Positions 1 to 8,100 of a stretch of 64,000 nucleotides of DNA are shown here, one piece after another. The notes under the pieces are model-generated. The model worked only from the letters and a program-made list of their open reading frames with translations, searched no databases and was not told the origin of the DNA. Position 1 is the stretch's first letter; each line of letters opens with the position of its first letter. Source of the stretch: Flavobacterium sp. LMO8 (GTDB taxonomy: Bacteria > Bacteroidota > Bacteroidia > Flavobacteriales > Flavobacteriaceae); assembly GCF_009495755.1 (NCBI RefSeq), contig NZ_WIBJ01000033.1, positions 1-64,000 on the forward strand, in the 5' to 3' direction. The position numbers and the translations under genes were made by a program.

Positions 1-131
1 CTAACGTTTCGGGGCTTTGCGTTCGGGCGGGAAATCGAAGCACAAAAGCTGATATTATTACTAATGTTCAATTGAAAATCTGCCGTTGAATTTTGCACTT
101 CAGCCCGCCTGACGCAAAACCCTTGTTAGGC
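1..131 (-). other. attC-like integron recombination site
   Basis: On the minus strand this stretch opens with GCCTAAC (131 to 125) and closes with GTTAG at the window edge (5 to 1), matching the R'' (RYYYAAC) and R' (GTTRRRY) arms of an attC site. Inside them lie long imperfect inverted arms: GGG 12-14 with CCC 120-122, TTTGCG 16-21 with CGCAAA 113-118, GGCGGG 26-31 with CCCGCC 104-109, and 37-47 with 91-101. Small unpaired insertions between the arms are typical of attC. The stop codon of the neighbouring gene lies inside R'', as in many gene cassettes. The last two R' bases would lie outside the window, so the site is slightly truncated. Confidence 0.7.
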
Positions 132-977
132 GTTCGTTTTTTCTATCTGTTTGTTGTTTCTACTCCATTCACTCCACGAACCGACATATAGCTTTGGGGT
201 TTCCATTTCAGCATATGTCAGTGCTAATAAAGTATGACAAGCTGTTACTCCTGAACCACAATGAACTATAATGTTTCCAATGCTAATATCTCCAAATATT
301 GTTTCATATTTATTTTTTAGTTCGTTGGGTTTAAGGAATAATCCGTTCTGGTCTATATTTTCCGTAAATGGAACATTTATTGCACCTGGAATATGTCCTG
401 CAATTAAATCGATTGGTTCGGTTATTCCGTCATATCGTTCTTTGTCCCGAACATCAACTACTAAATAATTAGGATTTTGCGATACGCTTTCTACCTCATC
501 AATTTCGATTGTTGGTAAATTCCATTGGTTAAACTGATATAGTTCTGAATTTCTTTTAATGTTTTCGGTTTTCGAACTCAATGGAAAATGTAATTCTTTA
601 GCCGTCTTTAATCCACCATTTAATACTTGTACTTTTTCGTGTCCAATTGATTTTAGCATCCACCAAAATCTTGCAGAAGCATTTGAACCATTTTTATCGT
701 CATAAATAATAATATGCTTGTCGTTGGAAATGCCAAAATCTGACAAAGTTTTTGCAAAATTTTCTATTTTAGGTAATGGGTGGCGTCCTCCGTCCGAAAA
801 ATCAGTTTTAATATCTGCCAATTGAGAATTTAAGTCAATAAAAAAAGCACCTTCTAAATGTTCTGTTTCGTAGTTAGCTTTAGCATTTTTACCGTTGCTA
901 ACATCGAAAGTCATCACATCAGGATTTTTGTATATTTTCAGTAATTCGTCCACTTCTATTATTGGTGATATTTTCAT
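126..977 (-). CDS. Sulfurtransferase, 3-mercaptopyruvate sulfurtransferase type
   Basis: Two tandem rhodanese domains (about residues 5-130 and 155-280) in a 283-aa protein, the usual length for the family. The active-site loop is HCGSGVTA with Cys about 240. CGSGVT is the loop of 3-mercaptopyruvate sulfurtransferases; thiosulfate rhodaneses have CRKGVT. It should move sulfur from mercaptopyruvate to a thiol or cyanide acceptor in the cytoplasm; no signal peptide is seen. The gene is bounded upstream by GTTAGGC and downstream by an attC-like fold that contains its stop codon, so it looks like an integron gene cassette. No promoter of its own is obvious, which also fits a cassette. The family is clear; the exact substrate is inferred from the loop. 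Confidence 0.88.
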   Translation of the reverse strand: MKISPIIEVDELLKIYKNPDVMTFDVSNGKNAKANYETEHLEGAFFIDLNSQLADIKTDFSDGGRHPLPKIENFAKTLSDFGISNDKHIIIYDDKNGSNASARFWWMLKSIGHEKVQVLNGGLKTAKELHFPLSSKTENIKRNSELYQFNQWNLPTIEIDEVESVSQNPNYLVVDVRDKERYDGITEPIDLIAGHIPGAINVPFTENIDQNGLFLKPNELKNKYETIFGDISIGNIIVHCGSGVTACHTLLALTYAEMETPKLYVGSWSEWSRNNKQIEKTNA

Positions 978-1022
978 TTTTTCTTTAAATTTCTATTTCT
1001 GACCGTGGTTGTGCAAAATGAC

Positions 1023-1074
1023 GCCTAACTAGTAAATATCATCAAATATATACAACTTTTTTAAATCTTTAAAA
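1023..1074 (-). other. Candidate attI-like junction
   Basis: The minus strand reads GTTAGGC at 1029 to 1023, a perfect GTTRRRY core, 46 bases past the stop codon of the tyrosine recombinase. The AT-rich stretch between holds a second weak GTTGTAT-like half site. If the sulfurtransferase gene is a cassette, this is where its left end joined the chromosome. No folded attC-type arms are present on the recombinase side, which fits attI rather than attC. Assignment is by position and core sequence only. Confidence 0.5.
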
Positions 1075-2817
1075 TTATTCTTCAAGTTTTTTCTTACTTT
1101 TTAAATCAACCATACGATCTAGAGGACTTTGTATTTTATCTACAGCAGTTTTAGTTAAATGGGTATAAATAGTAGTGGTTTTAATGCTTGAATGGCCTAA
1201 AAATTGCTGAATGTAGCGTATATCGGTTCCATTCTCTAATAAATGTGTTGCAAAACTGTGACGTAAAGTATGAACTGTTGCTTTTTTTTCTAATCCCGTT
1301 AGTTTTAAAGCATTTCGCATCACTTGTTGCACGCTTCCAGTGCTATAAGGCTCGCCAGCAAATTGGCCTTCAAAAACATAATGCTTGCCCTTGTAAAGCT
1401 CTCTATAAAGTTGTAACGAGGTTACAATAGAATAGGGCAACATAACCATTCTATCTTTTTTTCCTTTAGCATTTTTAATATGAATTTTTTGCTCTTCAAA
1501 TAAAATATCACTCCATTTTAAACTCACAATCTCACTAACACGCAAGCCAGCTCCATAACCTATTAATAATAATAGTTTGTGTTTTGGATTATCTACAACT
1601 TTAAAAATCTGTAAACATTCCTCCATAGTCAATACAACAGGTAATTTTTTCTCTTTTTTTGGTCGAGGTAAAACAAAACTATAATCAACTTTTCCCAATA
1701 CTTGTTGGTAATAAAATTGAACACCATTCACCATGCTATGTCCACTTGTGGCCGATAAGCCACGTTCCATTAATGAACCTAAAAATCGAATAATTTCTTC
1801 TCTATTAATACTTTCTGGATTTCGAAATTCAAAATAACGCAAAAACTGAATAAAAGCACCGCAATACGTTCGCAATGTCGAACTACTGTAATTCAAAGCT
1901 AACAAGGTGTCAATCATACTACTTAAGTAAGTTTGCGCTTGTACCGGAACCATGTCTAACAAACTTTTCTTTGTTTTAGATAAATCTAATTGTTTTTTAT
2001 TAGGCAAATTTCGCTTATCTAAATAGTTTTTTGGAAGCAAATTCTCAATGTCAATTCCAGTAGATTCAAATTGCAAATGCAACGAATCCATTACAATTGG
2101 TGCTGCCGGAAGTAAATAACAATTTTTAGATTTGCTAAAACGTGCCAAAGAAAAACGTTTTAATTTTTCATGAACCGCCACTAGTTTCGGAACATAAACT
2201 TCCATCCATGAGGTTGCTTCTGTGTGTGGTAAAATCTTAATCTTTCCTTTAACAGGTAGTAAATCTTTGGTAAAATAATCTGATCCAAAAAAGGAACCAA
2301 CACCTAAAACTGCTTCCACATGCTGCTTTACAGTTTCATTTCTAAAAACCATATAGCTTTTATAATTTCCGTTCCAATAAACCCCTTTTATCTTTAAAAG
2401 TTGTTTGCTAATTTCATGATGAAAATGCATTTTAAAAACCCAATACTTACCTATACTTGGCAACAATTGCAACTTCAATTTTTCTGAAGTTATCTGAGTT
2501 TGTTTATGTTCAGGATTACTCAAAGTTGAGTCTAACTGAAGTACGCTTGAAGAAGCTATGGGTGAAAGGTCACGGTTATTAATACCGGTCACCAAAGTAG
2601 TATTAGAAGATTCGGTTACCACAACCAAATCAGGAAAGTGAAAACGTAATTTATGATAAGAAGCTTTGGAATAATCTAAATACCAACAACGACGTGAACC
2701 ACTGTAAGTTGCACCAATTCTTTTTAAAATTGCAATAACTTCAAAATCCTTATCAAAAAACACCCCAATCCGATAGGCATTATGGTGAAAAATCTTTTCA
2801 ATTTGAATACGTTTCAT
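1075..2817 (-). CDS. Tyrosine recombinase with long N-terminal extension
   Basis: 580 aa. The C-terminal part has a SAM-like core-binding domain (about 295-390) and a catalytic domain with Arg426 (GLRVSE), His516-x-x-Arg519 (HTLRH), His542 (LGHSS) and nucleophile Tyr551 (IYTHL), so it should be active. It ends with an SPLD motif after the tyrosine, as IntI and some Xer-like enzymes do. It lacks the extra segment that IntI proteins carry before the HTLRH box. Residues 1-270 are unusual: three related modules (cores about 28-64, 136-172, 214-252) with a pattern like HARP domains. The gene runs in the same direction as the adjacent cassette-like gene, an arrangement known from the Treponema denticola integron. 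It could also be an orphan Xer-like or transposon recombinase; no phage genes are near. Confidence 0.88.
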   Translation of the reverse strand: MKRIQIEKIFHHNAYRIGVFFDKDFEVIAILKRIGATYSGSRRCWYLDYSKASYHKLRFHFPDLVVVTESSNTTLVTGINNRDLSPIASSSVLQLDSTLSNPEHKQTQITSEKLKLQLLPSIGKYWVFKMHFHHEISKQLLKIKGVYWNGNYKSYMVFRNETVKQHVEAVLGVGSFFGSDYFTKDLLPVKGKIKILPHTEATSWMEVYVPKLVAVHEKLKRFSLARFSKSKNCYLLPAAPIVMDSLHLQFESTGIDIENLLPKNYLDKRNLPNKKQLDLSKTKKSLLDMVPVQAQTYLSSMIDTLLALNYSSSTLRTYCGAFIQFLRYFEFRNPESINREEIIRFLGSLMERGLSATSGHSMVNGVQFYYQQVLGKVDYSFVLPRPKKEKKLPVVLTMEECLQIFKVVDNPKHKLLLLIGYGAGLRVSEIVSLKWSDILFEEQKIHIKNAKGKKDRMVMLPYSIVTSLQLYRELYKGKHYVFEGQFAGEPYSTGSVQQVMRNALKLTGLEKKATVHTLRHSFATHLLENGTDIRYIQQFLGHSSIKTTTIYTHLTKTAVDKIQSPLDRMVDLKSKKKLEE

Positions 2818-3129
2818 GGCAAATACTAATTAAATGGCTTATAATAATACAAATATATGAAAAATAGAATAACAAACAAATCATATAAATACCAAACTCA
2901 AGTAACCTTCTGTCAAGTCGAGCGAAGTCGAGACAAAACAAAACAACATCAAAAAATCACCATGTTAGCTTTGTTAATTCAAGCGAAGTCAAGACTCAGT
3001 AGATATTAAGAAGATACGAAGTATAAAAGGCACAGATTTAGCTCCGATAAAGTATAGATACTATATAGATACTATATGGATAGTGTATGCTTTAAGTATA
3101 TTTTGACCATCTATAATCAAAAGAAAAAA
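2818..3129. repeat. Gene-free region with short direct repeats
   Basis: No credible gene. Two copies of a 17-base element, TCGAGCGAAGTCGAGAC at 2918-2934 and TCAAGCGAAGTCAAGAC at 2979-2995 (15 of 17 identical), resemble dispersed intergenic repeats of flavobacteria. Farther on, three 11-base units stand head to tail: TAGATACTATA at 3055-3065 and 3066-3076, then the diverged TGGATAGTGTA at 3077-3087. The region lies between the recombinase start and the terminator of the next gene and may carry the recombinase promoter. Confidence 0.6.
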
Positions 3130-3156
3130 AAGCACCGATTTCTCAGTGCTTTTAAA
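3128..3156 (-). terminator. Rho-independent terminator of the DUF4412-like gene
   Basis: AAGCAC (3130-3135) pairs with GTGCTT (3147-3152) around a 10-base loop, followed on the minus strand by a run of T. It lies about 20 bases past the stop codon of the gene at 3176-3847. Confidence 0.75.
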
Positions 3157-3175
3157 ATTTTAGTATGTGTTAGAA

Positions 3176-3847
3176 TTACATGCCTCCCATTTGTTTCTGA
3201 AATTCTTCCATAGTTACTTTTGTATATCCTTCACCTACAACAAAAGCGTCTGTTGGAATATCTTTAGAAAACTTTGTTGCTTTCATAATCATTTCACCTT
3301 GAGCGGTTTGAGTCGTAATTTCTAATGGATATCCCGAAAGTTTTAATTTTGATTCAGAAGATTCAACTTGTGGAGCGATTGCTTCAGTAATGTAAAATGT
3401 ATTTTTAGAACCATCGTTCAATGTAACAGTAGCTTTATAACATTTGAAACCTACAATTTCTTTAGTATCTTTCTTATCGTAAATAATTTCTTTTGCATTT
3501 TCTAAATTGGCAAGCCCACGAGATTGTTTAGAAGCTTCCTCTCCAGCATCTGTTATTTCATACTTCATACCCATAACTTCCATTGTCATTTTAGTCTCTT
3601 TTTTATTCTCAGTAGGAATTATAGTCTTCATTAACATCATTCCTGCCATCATATCCATATTCATGGCTTGTGTTTTTTCGTCAAAGTTTACAGTCATGGT
3701 GCTTTCTCCCATAGCGGCCATTTGTTCATTTGCACTTGGCATAGTTAAACTGTATGTTACAGAACCTTTTTTTAATTGTGTTTGTGCATGGGCTGTAATT
3801 CCTAAAAATAATAAAGAAGTTAAAGCAATTTGTGTGATTTTTTTCAT
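3176..3847 (-). CDS. Secreted DUF4412-like protein
   Basis: 223 aa with a signal peptide (residues 1-21, cleavage after AHA). The mature protein is methionine-rich in its first third (MDMMAGMMLMKTI) and ends in QMGGM. The pattern of a beta-rich domain with a conserved FKCYKATV strand and a C-terminal segment ending ...PTDAF resembles the DUF4412/GLPGLI group of periplasmic Bacteroidota proteins. No catalytic motif is visible and the function is unknown. Methionine clusters could bind copper, but nothing nearby supports that. It is a single gene with its own terminator. Confidence 0.7.
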   Translation of the reverse strand: MKKITQIALTSLLFLGITAHAQTQLKKGSVTYSLTMPSANEQMAAMGESTMTVNFDEKTQAMNMDMMAGMMLMKTIIPTENKKETKMTMEVMGMKYEITDAGEEASKQSRGLANLENAKEIIYDKKDTKEIVGFKCYKATVTLNDGSKNTFYITEAIAPQVESSESKLKLSGYPLEITTQTAQGEMIMKATKFSKDIPTDAFVVGEGYTKVTMEEFQKQMGGM

Positions 3848-3936
3848 GTTAGTTTTTTGTTTGTATAATTATTGTAAATATAATAAAATACTATTTTAAT
3901 ACAAATGGAATTAGTATTTTACTTACAGTTGTATCT

Positions 3937-6081
3937 TTAATTCTTCTTTAGTAATATTTTCTCTTGTGAAAATTGGTATGCCGCATCTAAGAAAGCAATC
4001 ATTTTTTTCCAATTGGCATTAGGTTCATATGAATTGAAATAATTTTTTGTAGAAACAATGACTAATTTATTGTCTTTTATTTCGGCTCTGCTTACAAAAC
4101 TCCCGGTTTCGTTTTCCACTTTTACATTTAGTTTTTCTAAGCCACTAACGGTATATCCTTCAGGAATATCTAAGTTGATAGTGTATTCAAATGAACGTGG
4201 AAAAATGGTATAAATATTATAGGTTCTTTCGTATTCTTTTTCTTCAATATCTACTTGTGAACTGATGAATTTTCCAATATCTAATATATAATTGTTTCCT
4301 GCTTTTTTGATAAAATTTGAAGTAATAGTAAAAATTTCTGTAATCACTAATGGTTCATCGATACCAAATCTTCCTGTTTTGTCAATTTTTAAATCGTGTT
4401 TATCTACTTTAATGTCATAATCATCTTCAATTTCTTTTTTATATTTTTCAACCTGATTTTGTTTGAATTTTTCAATTAATGCAGCATATTCTTTTTTGTA
4501 TTTATCCTTGTTTTTTTGTTTTCGAACTAAATCTATAACCGGACTTGTACCATATTTTTCATAATCTTCATTGATATAATCGTAAAACTGAATCTTACTA
4601 TTATGCTCAAATTCTTTATTATGACCATAAAGCGAAGCTATTTTTGTTGCATTTGCAGCTGTAAAGTCTTGGTTTAAAGAAAGGTTAGTGGTTACTTTTG
4701 TAACATTGTCTTTATATGTTAAACCTGGAAGTGTTATTTCTTCAATATCGCTTACTTTTTTACTTTTTGAAACTTTAAGTGCATAAGCTTTTGTGTTTTC
4801 TAGCGTGCTATCAAACTGATTTGGGATAGAAAAAGGATCAAAAATTCCGAAATAAATAGGTTTTTCTGTATTTACTTTTAGTAAAATTCTAATATTTTCC
4901 TGAATTAAAGCATCGCTAATTGGACCATTTTCTCTTCCAGTTGCAACAATAATATCAAATTCGATTTTATGTTTCTTTAGAAATTGCATAAAGTAATTAA
5001 TGAACTGTTCTTCTTTAGTAAAAAAAATAGGTGCATATCCATATAGCATAAACGGATTCATAATATTAGCATCGTTAATTACAAAAGCTTCAATATATCT
5101 TGTGTAAAACTGATGGCGCATAAAATAGTATACCGCTTTTACTTTTTCTTCTTTAGAATCATATTTCTTGTCTTTTAAAAAGTTTTCTACATCATTTAAA
5201 TTACCTTCAGGATAAAATTTTGAATCATAATAATTAAAAATATCTTCTTTTGAAACCGTTCTTTTAATGATACTTTCTTTTTCAGGTAAAAACGCAGCTG
5301 CTCTTTGCTCAAATTTTCCCGAACGGGCAAAATAAACCTGAAATTTGTATGATGGAAGTTCTACTAATGGTAAGAACCATCTTGGAAAATCGTTTTTAGG
5401 AATGTCTGTAGCCACAATTTCATATTTGCGTTCGCCACTTTTTTCTAATGGAATTTGTTTTAATTCGGGTCCATTATTGTAGGTGTTGAAGTTAACAAAG
5501 AAATCATTTTCGGTTTGAAAAGTTAATTTATAATTTAAAATTGGATACGTTTCACCCAGTGTTCGTTCTACAGCATCAAATCCAAATTCATAAGTAGAAC
5601 TGAAGGTTTCTGTGCTATAATTATAGAAATCAATAATATCGCCAATTTCTAAATTTGGAACTGCAATTTTTTTCTCTTTGTCAACGGTAACGGCTTCTTT
5701 TTCTGTGTTTATGATGTTTTCTGTTCCGTTTGGTTTAATAACTTTTATGCCAATAACCGTTTTAAGAACAGCTCCATATCTTGGATTTGATTTTTCGGAA
5801 TAACTAAATTCTGAAAAACTTGTTACAGCGGCTTGGTCGTTTAGTTTTACTCTTTTTCTGAAAGCAGCTCTATACGTTACACTTTTACCAAATTTATGAA
5901 AATCGTAATCTTCGTATTTATAGATTACGACTGCAGATTCGTTTTTATATTTATCTGGTATAGTATTGTTGTTTTTGTATTCGTCGTTTTTGCCCCAAAA
6001 GAAATCTTTAATCTCGTCTTTTGTTTGTGCTTGTGTAAGGCTAACCCAAAGTAAGGTTAGTAAAAATAATTTGAATTTCAT
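3937..6081 (-). CDS. DUF3857 protein with degenerate transglutaminase-like region
   Basis: 714 aa with a signal peptide ending near TQAQ (residue 19). It has the same overall plan as its upstream neighbour: an N-terminal DUF3857-type beta domain, a helical transglutaminase-like region (about 330-450) and a C-terminal beta domain. The GDCKG active-site motif of the neighbour is absent; the matching stretch reads GYAPIFFTKEEQ. It is therefore probably a non-catalytic paralogue, acting in binding or as a partner. It follows the catalytic gene after 9 bases and is likely in one operon with it. Such pairs are common in flavobacterial envelopes; the substrate is unknown. Confidence 0.75.
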   Translation of the reverse strand: MKFKLFLLTLLWVSLTQAQTKDEIKDFFWGKNDEYKNNNTIPDKYKNESAVVIYKYEDYDFHKFGKSVTYRAAFRKRVKLNDQAAVTSFSEFSYSEKSNPRYGAVLKTVIGIKVIKPNGTENIINTEKEAVTVDKEKKIAVPNLEIGDIIDFYNYSTETFSSTYEFGFDAVERTLGETYPILNYKLTFQTENDFFVNFNTYNNGPELKQIPLEKSGERKYEIVATDIPKNDFPRWFLPLVELPSYKFQVYFARSGKFEQRAAAFLPEKESIIKRTVSKEDIFNYYDSKFYPEGNLNDVENFLKDKKYDSKEEKVKAVYYFMRHQFYTRYIEAFVINDANIMNPFMLYGYAPIFFTKEEQFINYFMQFLKKHKIEFDIIVATGRENGPISDALIQENIRILLKVNTEKPIYFGIFDPFSIPNQFDSTLENTKAYALKVSKSKKVSDIEEITLPGLTYKDNVTKVTTNLSLNQDFTAANATKIASLYGHNKEFEHNSKIQFYDYINEDYEKYGTSPVIDLVRKQKNKDKYKKEYAALIEKFKQNQVEKYKKEIEDDYDIKVDKHDLKIDKTGRFGIDEPLVITEIFTITSNFIKKAGNNYILDIGKFISSQVDIEEKEYERTYNIYTIFPRSFEYTINLDIPEGYTVSGLEKLNVKVENETGSFVSRAEIKDNKLVIVSTKNYFNSYEPNANWKKMIAFLDAAYQFSQEKILLKKN

Positions 6082-6090
6082 TTTGGTTTT

Positions 6091-7998
6091 TTATTTGGTT
6101 AAAACAACTTGTTCTGAATAGTTTTTTTGAATTGTGGCATAATGATTTTTCCAATCATTAAATTTTGATGACTTGATGATTCCGTTTTTAAATTGAAATT
6201 GTTTGGTGTAAAACAGTGTATTTCCTTTTACTTCATATGTCATTAAAATGATATAATCATCAGTTATTATCGAAATGTTTTCAGGAGTTTTTGATACTTT
6301 GTATCCTTCAGGAATTTGTAAACTAATTGTAATATCGTCAAATGATTTATAACTTAACAAAAAATCGGTTTTACGCTCTTTAAAATCGAATGAATTGAAC
6401 TCTTTGTTATAATTCAAATCCACATAAATTTCATTATCAAATGAAGAAACATGATTGGCAATGGAAACATCATAATCCAAACTTAATTTTTGATCTCTAT
6501 TTGATAAATCAGACGTTTTAATATTTGTTACGGTACAATTTTTATCTTTCGAGTTTAAGAACCATCGTAAAGCATCTTCTTTTTTGTCATTTTTTATCGA
6601 GTTATAGCTGTATAAGAAGGAAGCTCTACTTTCGCCAAGATAATCAATTTTTACTTTTCCTTTCAAGGTTTCGTTCTCAATAACGTAGTTAATTACACTT
6701 TTTTCGGTATTTGAAGCTGCATTTAGAACGGGAATTTTATCTATAACGAATTTATCTCCATCTTCAATTAAAACTTCTTTTCCTTGAATTCTTTGTGCGT
6801 ATTCTCCAAACGAATTGTATTTTTCTGTTCCATCTAAAAAGTAGTTTTTACCATCTTTAATCAAAGCACAAATCATATGATTGTCTACAGATAGAGAAGG
6901 AGTGCTGTAATTATAAGCAATATGATTGGTTCCGATCCAACATAATCTAGCATCAAAACCAGCAAGTTTTAGCATTTGTTTAGTTAAGTTGGCCATTCCT
7001 TTACAATCGCCATATCTTTTTTGGAAAACATTTTGCGAGTCATCGGGTTTAAAACCTGCAATTCCATCTTCAAAAGCAATGTATCGGATATTATCTTGAA
7101 CCCAATAGTAGATGTTTTTTATTTTTTCATCATCGGTTTTTGCATTGGCTGTTAACTCTTTAACTTTTTCTGCGAAAATTGATGTATCATCTTTCATGGA
7201 ATCTACAAGTGATTTGTACCATTTATATAAATCGGCAGTAGAACTAAAAAGTGTTTTCTTTTCGTTTTTAACTGAAAATGATTTTGCAACAAATAAGATA
7301 TGTGGATATAAAAAACTTGGTCCTGGACTATAGTTTTCTTTTGGATTTCCGTTTAAATTTTCGATTGTGTAAGTGTAAATTGTATTTTCACCATTTTGCG
7401 TTATTGCTTTTTTGATATCAAAACCATCGAAGTTAAATTCTTTAATTTCTAAATCTAACCATTTTGGAATTTCAATAATTACTTTTTTTTCTAAAACAGG
7501 AAATTCATCGCTAAAATAAATACTTGTAAAATATTTGCTGTCTTTGATTTTCTTTTCCATTTGATATTTATAGGTATAACCTTGAACAGGAAAATCAACT
7601 TGCATGAATTTTACTCTTGCATCATTATAGAATAAGTCATCGCTTTTGTAAAATTCATCTTTTACAAAAAAGTTAGCTTGTTTATCAGTTTTGTATTTTA
7701 AAGAGAAGTTTTCAATTGTAGATTGACTGTCATAAAACTCATATTTTTGTATATCAGCTCTATGATTTATGTTCATTAAGTTTTCTTTTACATTGTAATT
7801 AACTTCTAGAAGATCGTTTGTTTTGTTACTATTAAAAGTTACTTTTTCGGTACTATTAAGAATTGCAATGTCGAATTTATCGTACTTTTCTCGTATCGAT
7901 TTTGCGGTTTTAATTTCTTCAGGAGATGGATCTGCATTTTTTTGAGCAACAGATGATATACAAAAGAAAAGGGCGAATAAAAGTGAATATATTTTCAT
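6091..7998 (-). CDS. DUF3857 and transglutaminase-domain protein
   Basis: 635 aa with a signal peptide (residues 1-18). An N-terminal DUF3857-type domain is followed by a transglutaminase-like cysteine protease fold with an intact triad: Cys about 332 (YGDCKG), His about 374 (VDNHM) and Asp about 389 (FLDGT). A beta-rich DUF3858-type tail completes it. Expected in the periplasm or outer membrane; the family may act as peptidases or cross-linking enzymes. It is first in a two-gene unit with the degenerate paralogue at 3937-6081. The direct substrate cannot be told from sequence. Confidence 0.85.
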   Translation of the reverse strand: MKIYSLLFALFFCISSVAQKNADPSPEEIKTAKSIREKYDKFDIAILNSTEKVTFNSNKTNDLLEVNYNVKENLMNINHRADIQKYEFYDSQSTIENFSLKYKTDKQANFFVKDEFYKSDDLFYNDARVKFMQVDFPVQGYTYKYQMEKKIKDSKYFTSIYFSDEFPVLEKKVIIEIPKWLDLEIKEFNFDGFDIKKAITQNGENTIYTYTIENLNGNPKENYSPGPSFLYPHILFVAKSFSVKNEKKTLFSSTADLYKWYKSLVDSMKDDTSIFAEKVKELTANAKTDDEKIKNIYYWVQDNIRYIAFEDGIAGFKPDDSQNVFQKRYGDCKGMANLTKQMLKLAGFDARLCWIGTNHIAYNYSTPSLSVDNHMICALIKDGKNYFLDGTEKYNSFGEYAQRIQGKEVLIEDGDKFVIDKIPVLNAASNTEKSVINYVIENETLKGKVKIDYLGESRASFLYSYNSIKNDKKEDALRWFLNSKDKNCTVTNIKTSDLSNRDQKLSLDYDVSIANHVSSFDNEIYVDLNYNKEFNSFDFKERKTDFLLSYKSFDDITISLQIPEGYKVSKTPENISIITDDYIILMTYEVKGNTLFYTKQFQFKNGIIKSSKFNDWKNHYATIQKNYSEQVVLTK

Positions 7999-8044
7999 GT
8001 TGAAATAATTTGCAATAATATAAAAAAATAGTTTACATATAAAA

Positions 8045-8080
8045 ATAAAAACTGCCTTTTAGTAAAGACAGTTTTAAAAT
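8045..8080 (-). terminator. Terminator of the T9SS VCBS gene
   Basis: AAAACTG at 8048-8054 and CAGTTTT at 8069-8075 form the base of a hairpin whose minus-strand 3' side runs into T-rich sequence. It sits just past the stop codon of the gene starting at 10161. Confidence 0.7.
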
Positions 8081-8100
8081 TTTAATTAAAAACAGAGGTT

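Noticed and set aside
1075..2817. Housekeeping XerC/XerD or prophage integrase
   Set aside because: The 270-residue extension is foreign to XerC/D, and no phage genes, tRNA or att duplications typical of a prophage are nearby.
3937..6081. Pseudogene
   Set aside because: The active-site motif is lost but the 714-codon frame is fully open with signal peptide and intact domains, so a non-catalytic protein is more likely.
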